Assembly: GCA_905210085.1 (NCBI GenBank)
Contig: CAJLVJ010000034.1
Span: 1-22,258, forward strand
Reading direction: 5' to 3'
Origin: an uncultured Collinsella sp.
GTDB lineage: Bacteria > Actinomycetota > Coriobacteriia > Coriobacteriales > Coriobacteriaceae
Length of the DNA: 22,258 bases
In this document: positions 12,748-20,492 of the stretch, in pieces
How the letters are laid out: every line of letters begins with the position of its first letter
Position numbering within the stretch: the stretch's first letter is position 1
Notes under the pieces: generated by a model
The model's input: the letters and a program-made list of their open reading frames with translations, nothing else
Database searches by the model: none
Told to the model about the DNA's origin: nothing
Position numbers and translations under genes: made by a program

Positions 12748-15327
12748 ATGCATATGCCGAGCAAAATCGAAAAGAAGCAAGCCGCCGCAAAGCTGCGCAA
12801 GCCGCCGCGCGACTTCTCGTACACGCAAAACCGAGAGCTTAGCTGGCTGCGCTTTGACAACCGCGTGCTTGACGAAGCCTTCGATGAGACCGTTCCGCTG
12901 TTCGAGCGTCTAAAGTTCGTGTCGATTTTCGAGTCTAACCTCGACGAGTTTCTCATGGTGCGCGTGGGCGGCCTGTCCGACCTGGCAGAGCTCAAAAAAC
13001 AACCTGTCGACAACAAGAGCAATATGACCGCCTCCGAGCAGGTCGATGCTGTCATGGCCGAAATGCCCGGGCTCCTTACCCGTTGGGAGTCCATCTTTAA
13101 GAGCATCGAGGGCAAGCTCGATACCTTGGGCGTTCACCGCGCCCGCATCGATTCGCTTACGCCCGAGGAGCACACCTTTGTAACCCGCTACTTCCAGGCC
13201 TACGTGTCGCCGGTCATCTCGCCGCTGGTCATCGATCCTCGCCACCCCTTCCCCAACCTACGCAATGGCGCGCTCTATCTGGCCTGCGGTCTGGACGGCG
13301 CCACCGACGAGGAGAGCCTGCTGGGCCTTATCGAGATTCCCGCCTCGATGAACCGCGTGGTCGAGATCCCCTCGCCCACCGGCACCTACTCCTACATCTT
13401 GCTCGAGGACGTCATCCTCGCCTGCCTGGACAGCTGCTTTGGCTCCTATAAGCCGCTGGATCGTGCGCTGATCCGCGTCACCCGCAACGCCGACATCGAT
13501 CCGGACGGCGAGGGCGTCGAAGAGGAAGAGGACTACCGCCAGCACATGAAGCGCATCCTCAAGAAGCGCCTGCGTCTGCAGCCGGTAGTGCTCGCGGTCT
13601 CGGGGTCGCTCGAGAAGGCAACGCTCAAGACCATCCGCAAGGCGCTCGAGCTTTCGCGCCGCTCTGTTTTTACCTGCGATATCCCGCTCGACCTGGGCTA
13701 CGTCTTTGGCATTGAGGGCAAGATTCCCGAGCACCTGCGCAACGAGCTGCTCTTTACGCCGTTTAGGCCGCAGCCCAATCCCACCATCGACATGACCCGC
13801 TCCATCCGCGAGCAGGTGCTGCAGCACGACAAGCTGCTCTTTTATCCCTACGAGGCCATGAACCCCTTCCTGGATCTGGTGCACGAGGCCGCCTACGACC
13901 CCGAGTGCATCTCGCTGCGCATCACGCTCTACCGCGTGGCCAAGCAGAGCCGCCTGTGCGAGTCGCTGATCGATGCTGCCGAGAACGGCAAAGAGGTCAC
14001 GGTGCTCATGGAACTTCGTGCCCGCTTTGACGAGCAGAACAACATCGAGTGGGCCGAGCGCCTGGAAGAGGCCGGCTGCACCGTCATCTATGGTTCCGAG
14101 GGCTTTAAATGCCACTCAAAGATCTGCCAGCTCACCTATCGCGAGGGCATGGCGCTAACGCGCCTCACGCTTTTGGGCACCGGCAACTTTAACGAGAAGA
14201 CGGCCAAACTCTACAGCGACTTTATGCTCATGACAGCCCATCCCGGCATCGGCGAGGACGCCAACCTGTTCTTCCGCAATCTGTCGCTGGGCAACCTGCG
14301 CGGCGACTACCGCTTCCTGGGTGTGGCGCCCGTCGGACTGAAACCGCTCATCATGCGCGGGCTTGACCGCGAGATCCAGCGCGCCCTTGCCGGCGAGCCC
14401 GCCCGCGTGTTCTTTAAGCTCAACTCGCTGACCGACCGCGAGGTTATCGACAAGATCGCCGAGGCATCGTGTGCCGGCGTGCGCGTAGACATGATCATCC
14501 GCGGCATCTCGTGCCTCAAGCCCGGTGTTCCGGGCAAGACCGAGAACGTGCATGTCCGCTCCATCGTCGGACGCTTTTTGGAGCACGCGCGCGTCTATGC
14601 TTTCGGCGTGGACTCGGACATGATTTACCTGAGCTCGGCAGACATGATGACGCGCAACACCGAGCACCGCGTGGAGATTGCCTTCCCCGTGCTCGACCCC
14701 ACCTGCCGCGCCCTAGTGCACGAGTACATGGGCATGCAGCTGCGCGACAACGTGAAGGCCCGCAGCCTCACGAGCGACGGCACCTGGGTCCCCGTGGAGC
14801 GTGCAGAGGGTGAGAAACCCTTCAACTCGCAGGAAGCCCTGCTGGAGCGTGCCTATCGCAACGCCGAGGCCGCCGCGCAGCAGCGCGCACAGGAGAAGGA
14901 ACGTGTGGCCGAGGAGGCCATTCAGGCCGAGGTTGAACACGGGGCAGCTGCCAAACCGGAAGCGGTTGCAGCTCCCCCGGTGAATGAGCCCGAGGCTGCC
15001 GCAGAGCCCGCCGTGGAGAAAGCGCCCGAGCCCGCTACTGCGACTCCGGAGCCCGCCGCCGAGGCAAAGCCCGCCCCTGCTCCTGAGCCGCAGCCGGCCA
15101 CACCCAAGGTCCAAGAGGTCCAGGCGACCGTCATTGAGCCCGAGCCTGCACCTGCACCTCAGCCCGATCCGCAGGTCATCAAGCCCGCACCCGAGACGAG
15201 CGCCCGTCGCGATAAGCCCGCCGGCAAGACCAAGGCCATCGAGCGCCATCGCCCCGGCCGCGTGCGCATGGGCCTGGGTCTGATCGGCCTGGGTCTTAAG
15301 ACGCTCATTACCGGCAAGACGAAATAG
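12748..15327 (+). CDS. ppk1: Polyphosphate kinase 1 with a long Ala/Pro/Glu-rich C-terminal extension
   Basis: Reversibly polymerises the ATP gamma-phosphate into polyphosphate. At 859 residues it is about 150 longer than usual. The family domains occupy about residues 1-690: the N-terminal YTQNRELSWLRFDNRVLDEA, SNLDEFLMVRVGG, the phosphorylated histidine in KCHSKICQL (His456), GTGNFNEKTAKLYSDF, and the second C-terminal-domain histidine in FLEHARVYAF (His613). The residue aligned with E. coli His454 is Leu475. From about residue 693 a charged helix is followed by a low-complexity Pro/Ala/Glu stretch and a basic, Gly/Leu-rich end (RMGLGLIGLGLKTLITGKTK). ATG 12748 and ATG 12754 are both possible starts with only a weak GGA upstream. 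The GTG at 12709 overlaps the promoter and is unlikely. Confidence 0.93.
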   Translation: MHMPSKIEKKQAAAKLRKPPRDFSYTQNRELSWLRFDNRVLDEAFDETVPLFERLKFVSIFESNLDEFLMVRVGGLSDLAELKKQPVDNKSNMTASEQVDAVMAEMPGLLTRWESIFKSIEGKLDTLGVHRARIDSLTPEEHTFVTRYFQAYVSPVISPLVIDPRHPFPNLRNGALYLACGLDGATDEESLLGLIEIPASMNRVVEIPSPTGTYSYILLEDVILACLDSCFGSYKPLDRALIRVTRNADIDPDGEGVEEEEDYRQHMKRILKKRLRLQPVVLAVSGSLEKATLKTIRKALELSRRSVFTCDIPLDLGYVFGIEGKIPEHLRNELLFTPFRPQPNPTIDMTRSIREQVLQHDKLLFYPYEAMNPFLDLVHEAAYDPECISLRITLYRVAKQSRLCESLIDAAENGKEVTVLMELRARFDEQNNIEWAERLEEAGCTVIYGSEGFKCHSKICQLTYREGMALTRLTLLGTGNFNEKTAKLYSDFMLMTAHPGIGEDANLFFRNLSLGNLRGDYRFLGVAPVGLKPLIMRGLDREIQRALAGEPARVFFKLNSLTDREVIDKIAEASCAGVRVDMIIRGISCLKPGVPGKTENVHVRSIVGRFLEHARVYAFGVDSDMIYLSSADMMTRNTEHRVEIAFPVLDPTCRALVHEYMGMQLRDNVKARSLTSDGTWVPVERAEGEKPFNSQEALLERAYRNAEAAAQQRAQEKERVAEEAIQAEVEHGAAAKPEAVAAPPVNEPEAAAEPAVEKAPEPATATPEPAAEAKPAPAPEPQPATPKVQEVQATVIEPEPAPAPQPDPQVIKPAPETSARRDKPAGKTKAIERHRPGRVRMGLGLIGLGLKTLITGKTK

Positions 15328-15350
15328 TCGTTTGTAGAAGCAGTTTGTAG

Positions 15351-15396
15351 AAGCGCCCCGCATTTGAGGAAAGCCTCGGATGCGGGGCGCTTTTCC
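15351..15396 (+). terminator. Terminator after ppk
   Basis: AAGCGCCCCGCAT (15351-15363) pairs with ATGCGGGGCGCTT (15380-15392), extended by GAGG/CCTC across a small TT/GG internal loop, and followed by TTTT. A 12-nt sequence, GTTTGTAGAAGC, occurs twice just upstream (15330 and 15343), probably by slippage. Confidence 0.92.
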
Positions 15397-15440
15397 CTGC
15401 TACCATGGTGCGAACAACAACGCGAATGACAGGCAGGAAT

Positions 15441-16754
15441 ATGAAGCTCACTATAGAATCGATGACCTACGGCGCCGACGGGCTGGCGCACGCCGACAAC
15501 GGCAAGGCCGTCTTTGTGCAGGGCGCCGTGGCAGGCGACACCGTCGAGGCCGAGGTCGTACAGGACGGCAAGTCGTTCATGCGTGCCCGCACCACCGAGA
15601 TTCTGGAGCCAAGCCCCGATCGCATTCAGCCTCCCTGCCCCTTCGTGGGCATCTGCGGCGGCTGCTCGTGGGGCAATCTCTCACGCACGGCACAGCTCGC
15701 CGCCAAGGAGCAAAATCTGCGCTCCACGCTCGAGCGCATCGGCAAGTTCAGCCCCGATCAAGTCGATGAACTGGTGCAACCCATCCGCCACACCAAGGAT
15801 GATTGGGGCTACCGCAATAAAATCGAACTCGAGCCGACCGTTGTAAACGGCCGCGTGCGTCTTGGCATGCACGGTGTCGATCCTCGCAAGATCGTGACCG
15901 TCGATTCGTGCCCGTTGTTCGACAAACGCTTCCCCAAGGCACTCAAATCGGTCGTCGGCGCGCTCAATTATCTGAGCGGCAGCCACGACCTGGGCCTTGA
16001 GCGCGTGGGCATTCGCGCCTCGCGTCGCACCAAGGCACTCGAGGTGGCGCTCTGGACGCCTACGGGCTCTTTCCCGCGCTCGCAAGTCTCGCGCGTGTTG
16101 GCAGACGCCGCGCACCCCACAAGTGTCGTACGCGTGATGAGCAAGGGCGAAAAGAAGGCCCGCCGTGTTTCCAAGGTCGAAATGCTCGTCGGAGAGGGCT
16201 CATGGACCGAGAATATCGCCGAGGGTCAGATGCGCTTGTCTGCCCCGTCTTTTTTCCAGGTCAACACCAAGGGTGCCGAGATTTTGATCGAGCTTGTCAT
16301 GGAAGCGCTCGACCCGCAGGAAGACGAGCTTGCCGTGGACCTGTACTGCGGTGCCGGCACCTTTACCCTGCCGCTCGCCCGCCGCTGCGACTTTGTCGCT
16401 GCCGTCGAGGCCTACGGCCCCGCCGTGCGCGACCTGCGCCGTAACCTGGAAATCAACAAGCTTGATAACGTCGACGTCATTGGCGGAGACGCGGTGCGCG
16501 AGTTCCCCGACCAGGATGCCGACGTCTTGGTGGTCGACCCGCCGCGTGCGGGCCTCGCCCCCGAAGCCATCGACCTTATCGCCAGCACGAGCGCTCGCGA
16601 TGTCGCCTACGTGAGCTGCGATCCGGCCACCCTGGCGCGCGACCTCAAGCGCTTTGCCGAAGAAGGCACCTTCTCCCCCGTAAAGATCACGCCGGTCGAC
16701 CTGTTCCCACAAACCTTCCACTGCGAAACCGTCGTCCACCTCAAGCGCAACTAG
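15441..16754 (+). CDS. RlmC/RlmD/TrmA-family (uracil-5-)-methyltransferase
   Basis: SAM-dependent RNA m5U methyltransferase acting on 23S rRNA or tRNA. The 437 residues comprise an N-terminal TRAM RNA-binding domain (about 1-58). An iron-sulphur cluster motif follows: Cys66-x5-Cys72-x2-Cys75 with the fourth ligand Cys157 in DSCPLF, as in E. coli RlmD. The Rossmann domain has DLYCGAGTFTLPLA from residue 300, VDPPRAGL, and the catalytic Cys393 in VSCDPATLARDL. All key residues are intact. The exact target (U747, U1939 or tRNA U54) cannot be told from sequence alone, so no symbol is given. The ATG at 15441 follows AGGCAGGA. An in-frame ATG at 15405 lies directly behind the ppk terminator and overlaps a likely extended -10 (TGCTACCAT), so it is not used. 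Confidence 0.92.
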   Translation: MKLTIESMTYGADGLAHADNGKAVFVQGAVAGDTVEAEVVQDGKSFMRARTTEILEPSPDRIQPPCPFVGICGGCSWGNLSRTAQLAAKEQNLRSTLERIGKFSPDQVDELVQPIRHTKDDWGYRNKIELEPTVVNGRVRLGMHGVDPRKIVTVDSCPLFDKRFPKALKSVVGALNYLSGSHDLGLERVGIRASRRTKALEVALWTPTGSFPRSQVSRVLADAAHPTSVVRVMSKGEKKARRVSKVEMLVGEGSWTENIAEGQMRLSAPSFFQVNTKGAEILIELVMEALDPQEDELAVDLYCGAGTFTLPLARRCDFVAAVEAYGPAVRDLRRNLEINKLDNVDVIGGDAVREFPDQDADVLVVDPPRAGLAPEAIDLIASTSARDVAYVSCDPATLARDLKRFAEEGTFSPVKITPVDLFPQTFHCETVVHLKRN

Positions 16755-16860
16755 CCACTTAATCATTGCTCAGAAAAATCATTGGGAAATCGAGCGTGGC
16801 AAGCGGAGGTCTTCGGGGTATAAGACGGCTAATTGTATGCCGCCTATGAAAGGAACCCCC

Positions 16861-17403
16861 ATGCCCAGCGTTGCCGTTCTCGCCGCCGATGGCTTTGAAA
16901 CTATTGAATGCTTGACCATGGTCGATGTCATGCGTCGCGGCGGCGTGCGTGCCACGCTCGTCTCGATCATGCCCACGCGCGAGGTCGTAAGCTCGCTGCA
17001 GATCCCCGTGACCTGCGATGCGCTCTTTGATGAGATCAACTTTGACGAGTACGACTGCGTCGTGCTGCCCGGCGGCCTGCCCGGTGCCACCAACCTGCGC
17101 GCAGATCAGCGCGTCTGCGACGTAGTCTGCGAGTTCGCCGCAACCAAGCACGTCGCCGCCATCTGCGCCGCCCCGTTTATCCTGGGCGAGCTCGACCTGC
17201 TCGAGGGGCGCCATGCCACGTGCTTCCCTGGCTTTGAGAAAAGCTTCCCCGAAGGCGCTTATACCGGCGAGAAGGTCACGCAAGACGGCAACATCATCAC
17301 TGCCAGCGGCATGGCACAGTCACTCCCCTTTGCATTGGAGCTGCTGCGCACGCTCGCCGGCGACAAGGCCGTCGAGAAGGTCGCCGAGGGCATCCAACTA
17401 TGA
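16861..17403 (+). CDS. DJ-1/PfpI superfamily protein
   Basis: A 180-residue cytosolic protein of the DJ-1/YajL group. It shows VAVLAADGFETIE with the conserved acidic residue Glu16, VDVMRRGGV, VLPGGLPGA and the nucleophile elbow AAICAAP with Cys102. Members have been linked to glyoxalase or deglycase activity and redox protection; which applies here is unknown. Start at 16861, with AAAGGA about 6 nt upstream; a longer frame from 16837 lacks a site. The stop overlaps the maf start (ATGA), so the two are translationally coupled. The 16755-16860 gap has a possible TATAAG at about 16820 but no clear terminator for the preceding gene. Confidence 0.9.
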   Translation: MPSVAVLAADGFETIECLTMVDVMRRGGVRATLVSIMPTREVVSSLQIPVTCDALFDEINFDEYDCVVLPGGLPGATNLRADQRVCDVVCEFAATKHVAAICAAPFILGELDLLEGRHATCFPGFEKSFPEGAYTGEKVTQDGNIITASGMAQSLPFALELLRTLAGDKAVEKVAEGIQL

Positions 17404-17981
17404 TTTTGGCTTCGCAATCGCCGCGCCGCATAGAGCTGATGCGCGGGGCAGGCTACAACATTCGCGTGATTCCCGCGGATATCGACGAAACGCCCTTTGA
17501 TGGCGAGGCCCCGCTCACGCTTGTCGAGCGCTTGGCACGCGCCAAGGCGGCTGCCGTTGCTGCCGAGTATGCCGAGCCCAATGAGCTGACGGTCGCGGCC
17601 GACACCATCGTCACCTTTGACGGCGAGATTCTGGGCAAGCCGGCAACCGAGGACGAGGCGCGCACCATGCTCCGTGAGCTTTCGGGCCGCACGCACCAGG
17701 TCGCAACCGGCGTCTGCATCGTTAAAGCCGGCGACGCTACAGCCCCGCATGCCGCCGAGAGCCTATCCTTTGTCGATGTGACCGACGTGACGTTCTACGA
17801 GCTCACCGACGAGCAGATCGAGCGCTACGTCGCCTCGGGTGAGCCCATGGACAAGGCCGGCGCCTACGGCATTCAGGGCACAGGCGGACGCATGCTCGTG
17901 CACGATATTTCGGGCGACTTCTATAACGTGGTGGGCCTACCCATCGCCCGCGTCGCGCGCGCGATTCAAAAACTCTCGTAA
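17400..17981 (+). CDS. maf: Maf-family nucleotide pyrophosphatase
   Basis: House-cleaning nucleoside triphosphate pyrophosphatase of the Maf/YhdE/YceF group, which hydrolyses dTTP/UTP or modified nucleotides. The 193 residues match the family. It has the N-terminal ILASQSPRRIELM, the catalytic acidic residue in VAADTIV (Asp68), GKPATEDEARTML, SGRTHQVATGVCI and the C-terminal YGIQGTGGRMLVHDISGDFY followed by NVVGLP. The start overlaps the DJ-1 stop by 4 nt, and no better start exists because family homology begins at residue 2. Confidence 0.95.
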   Translation: MILASQSPRRIELMRGAGYNIRVIPADIDETPFDGEAPLTLVERLARAKAAAVAAEYAEPNELTVAADTIVTFDGEILGKPATEDEARTMLRELSGRTHQVATGVCIVKAGDATAPHAAESLSFVDVTDVTFYELTDEQIERYVASGEPMDKAGAYGIQGTGGRMLVHDISGDFYNVVGLPIARVARAIQKLS

Positions 17982-17987
17982 TTGCAT

Positions 17988-18014
17988 CTGGCGCTGGGTA
18001 TTCCCCAGCGCCTA
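17988..18014 (+). terminator. Stem-loop after maf
   Basis: GGCGCTGGG (17990-17998) pairs with CCCAGCGCC (18004-18012). No U-tract follows; instead TACAAT comes directly after it and may be the -10 for the peptidase gene. Probably a weak terminator closing the DJ-1/maf pair. Confidence 0.55.
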
Positions 18015-18082
18015 CAATTATGGCGTACCGTACGGATCCCGACCGGGCACAAGGCGCGGCGGAAAACCGATAGGAGTTAAAC

Positions 18083-19084
18083 ATGGATACACTGCTCGAG
18101 GCCATTGACGTCTGCGATGTCGATGGCTTTTGCTATGGCAACTATACGGACGAGGAGGCCGGCACCGGTTGCACCGTAATCGTGGCACCCGAGGGCGCCA
18201 CCGGCGGTGTTGACGTTCGCGGCGGTGCTCCCGCTTCGCGCGAAACCGACCTGCTGCGACCTGAGAACACCGTCGACAAGGTCCACGCCGTCTGCCTTTC
18301 GGGCGGATCGGCCTTTGGCCTCGAGGCTGCAAGCGGCGTCGCTCGCGAGCTTGAGAGCCGCGGCATCGGCCTTCCCGTCGGCGCCACGCAGGTGCCTATC
18401 GTGTGCTCCAGCTGCATCTTCGACCTTGCCTTTGGCGACCCCACCGTGCGCCCCGACATTGAGGCCGGCATCGCCGCCGTGTGCGAAGCACTCGACCACA
18501 CCCCCACCAAGCTCGAACAGGGCAACGTAGGCGCCGGCACGGGCGCCACCGTGGGTAAGCTCATGGGGCCCGCCACCTGCATGAAGGCCGGCCTTGGAGC
18601 TGCCGCCGTGGCGCTCGGCCCCATCAAGGTGGGCGCCGTGGTCTCGGTCAACGCCTGCGGCAACGTTGTCGACCCCTTCACCGGCGAGTGGGTCGCCGGT
18701 ATGCGCGCCGCAGCCGATAGCGACCAGATCGTCGACATGGAACTCGCAGCCTTTGCCGCCGCCGGATCCATGCAGATGCCGCTCGACCGCACCAACACCA
18801 CCATCAGCTGCATCGTCACCAACGTGGAACTCACTAAGGCACAAGCCACCAAGGTCTCCCAGATGGCCGCAGACGCCTACGCACACGCCATCCGCCCCAC
18901 ACACACCACCAACGACGGCGACACCATCTACACCCTCGCCAGCGGCAAACTAGGCGCCCAAGCAAGCGCCGCCGTTCCCCTAGACCTGCTGGGCATGCTC
19001 GCCGTAAGGGCCCTGGAAACCGCCATCGTAAACGGAGCCAAAACCGCCAAAACCTCCCACGGAATCCCAGGTGCTGCGAAGTAA
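18083..19084 (+). CDS. P1 family (S58) peptidase, DmpA/NylC-like
   Basis: A 333-residue autoprocessing hydrolase of the DmpA/NylC type (P1 family), acting on amides or small peptides. Typical blocks are seen: GTGCTVIVAPEGATGGVDVR, GAPASRETDLL, VHAVCLSGGSAFGLEAASGV, GNVGAGTGATVGK and KVGAVVSVNACGNVVDP. The self-cleavage site with the N-terminal nucleophile is probably Asn238-Thr239 in RTNTTISCIV, by analogy with NylC, which cleaves between Asn and Thr. The substrate is unknown. AGGAG 6 nt upstream supports the start. No signal peptide is seen, so it should be cytosolic. A large hairpin element begins 12 bp after the stop. Confidence 0.9.
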   Translation: MDTLLEAIDVCDVDGFCYGNYTDEEAGTGCTVIVAPEGATGGVDVRGGAPASRETDLLRPENTVDKVHAVCLSGGSAFGLEAASGVARELESRGIGLPVGATQVPIVCSSCIFDLAFGDPTVRPDIEAGIAAVCEALDHTPTKLEQGNVGAGTGATVGKLMGPATCMKAGLGAAAVALGPIKVGAVVSVNACGNVVDPFTGEWVAGMRAAADSDQIVDMELAAFAAAGSMQMPLDRTNTTISCIVTNVELTKAQATKVSQMAADAYAHAIRPTHTTNDGDTIYTLASGKLGAQASAAVPLDLLGMLAVRALETAIVNGAKTAKTSHGIPGAAK

Positions 19085-19096
19085 TCTCACTCGACC

Positions 19097-19225
19097 GTCG
19101 GTCGGAGGCGGGCGGGCATTACGTTTGCTGCTCTACAGTCCTATGCAAGACGAAGGCCACATTAAGTGGCCTTCTTTGCATGCGGAACTCGCGACAAACG
19201 TAATGCCCGCCCGCCTCCGACCGAC
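19097..19225 (+). repeat. Large palindromic 3' element 1
   Basis: Perfect 31-bp arms (19097-19127 and 19195-19225) end inwards in GTTTG and CAAAC. Inside are ATGCAA/TTGCAT and a terminal 9-bp hairpin GAAGGCCAC-ATTAA-GTGGCCTTC (19152-19174). The strand between left arm and hairpin contains ACAGTCCT; the return strand contains TGCGGAACT. The element starts 12 bp after the peptidase stop, and a T-run (19238-19243) follows at a distance. It probably serves as a 3' end structure. It is homologous to element 2 at 19319-19428. Confidence 0.85.
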
Positions 19226-19242
19226 TACCAACTAATATTTTT

Positions 19243-19293
19243 TCAGCCCAGGCCCCTGTGTACCGCGCGTCGAAGATCTTCAAATTCAAATAA
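19243..19293 (+). pseudogene. 3' remnant of a second family-2 glycosyltransferase gene
   Basis: Plus-strand codons read VYRASKIFKFK and stop. The intact glycosyltransferase on the other strand ends in LYRLASKIFKFN. At DNA level 17 nt (19273-19289) are the exact reverse complement of 19465-19481. Nothing upstream of about 19250 is recognisable, so only the last dozen codons survive. This suggests a rearranged or decayed paralogue. Confidence 0.5.
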
Positions 19294-19318
19294 CCTGACA
19301 ATCGATTCTTATAGCAGA

Positions 19319-19428
19319 GGCCCCTTGGCCTTTAGTTTGATACAAGTTCCGCACGAGCCGGAAAGCACTTAATGTGCTTTCCGTGCGAGCAGGACTGTTC
19401 GCAGTAGCAAACTAAAGGCCAAGGGGCC
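19319..19428 (-). repeat. Large palindromic 3' element 2
   Basis: Perfect 21-bp arms (19319-19339 and 19408-19428), again ending inwards in GTTTG and CAAAC, enclose a terminal hairpin GGAAAGCAC-TTAAT-GTGCTTTCC (19360-19382). Read on the minus strand it carries ACAGTCCT and TGCGGAACT at the same places as element 1, with spacers of 25 and 20 nt (24 and 20 nt in element 1). In that orientation it starts 33 bp after the glycosyltransferase stop. Confidence 0.85.
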
Positions 19429-19460
19429 CAGTCAACCTATCAGCAGCGATTACTCAGCAG

Positions 19461-20492
19461 CTAGTTGAATTTGAAGATCTTTGAGGCAAGACGGTATAGG
19501 CCGAGTGTGGTTTTGTCTCCGGCCCGTCCGCGCAGATTGGTGAAGAACCCGACCACGCCGTAGCGGGCACGACGATACATGCGCTCGTCGTAGGCCTTCA
19601 AATCATTCCACAGCGTCTTTAGGCGCTCGTCGGCGCAATCTTCCTCGGAAAGCTTGGTGAGCACCGAGCAGATCGCCATCATCATGGTGAAATAGCTCAT
19701 CATGTACGAGCGCAGACGCGACGACTCAACATCGCTGTACAGGTGGTACGACTCCATCATGATGCGCGTCACACGGAACTGCTGGTCCAGACGCTTGACC
19801 ATCGTGGCCTCGTTGACGCTCTGGCCTTCGCGACCGATAAAGTAGCGGTAGAGGTCGATGTCGGCGTAGTACATAGTCTTGCAACGCGGCAGCGGCACGT
19901 AGGCGTAGATGTTGTCCACATAGAACGTGTGCGGCGGCATGGGAAGGTTGGACTCGCGCAGCACATCCGTGCGATAGCACAGGCTGTGCATGAGTAGGTT
20001 CTGGTCCAGGCGGAAATGACCGATCTGATCCCAGGAAAAGATCTTTTTGCGCGGCAGGGCAAATTTGTAGCCAATAGCGGTATGCGTGCCCTCGTAAACC
20101 TTCTCGTACACGTAGTTCGAGATAAACAGGTCAACGCGCTGGTCGCGCTCCTCAAAGCCACGCAGAATCGACAGCATGGTCGAAAGGGCAGCGCCGTCAA
20201 GCCAGTCGTCCGAGTCGACAACCTTGTAGTAGGTGCCCTGCGCCTCGCGCAGACCCGAAAGGACGGCAATACCGTGACCGCCATTCTCCTGGTGCACCGC
20301 GCGGATGATTCCAGGATAACGTGCCTCCCACTCATCGGCCTTATCGGCCGTCTCGTCCTTGGAGCCGTCGTCCACCACGATAATCTCGATATCGGTAGCG
20401 TAATTGCTCCCCTCCAAGATGGAGGTGATGCAATGGTCCATGTCCTTGGCGGCGTTATACGAGGGAATACCGAATGTTATGACTTTATGCAT
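19461..20492 (-). CDS. Family 2 glycosyltransferase
   Basis: A 343-residue GT-A fold glycosyltransferase for surface polysaccharide. It shows VITFGIPSYN, the nucleotide-binding IIVVDDGSKDETAD (Asp41, Asp42), NGGHGIAVLSGLREAQGTYY and the metal-binding DSDDW (Asp93-Asp96). The C-terminal half (FSWDQIGHFRLDQ, HTFYVDNIYAYVPLP) is less conserved, has no clear membrane segment and ends in a basic tail. The start at 20492 overlaps the UDP-galactopyranose mutase gene by 8 bp, so translation is coupled and has no strong site of its own. A longer start at 20510 is less likely because family homology begins at MHKVITFG. Transfer of galactofuranose is a reasonable guess from the neighbour. Confidence 0.92.
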   Translation of the reverse strand: MHKVITFGIPSYNAAKDMDHCITSILEGSNYATDIEIIVVDDGSKDETADKADEWEARYPGIIRAVHQENGGHGIAVLSGLREAQGTYYKVVDSDDWLDGAALSTMLSILRGFEERDQRVDLFISNYVYEKVYEGTHTAIGYKFALPRKKIFSWDQIGHFRLDQNLLMHSLCYRTDVLRESNLPMPPHTFYVDNIYAYVPLPRCKTMYYADIDLYRYFIGREGQSVNEATMVKRLDQQFRVTRIMMESYHLYSDVESSRLRSYMMSYFTMMMAICSVLTKLSEEDCADERLKTLWNDLKAYDERMYRRARYGVVGFFTNLRGRAGDKTTLGLYRLASKIFKFN

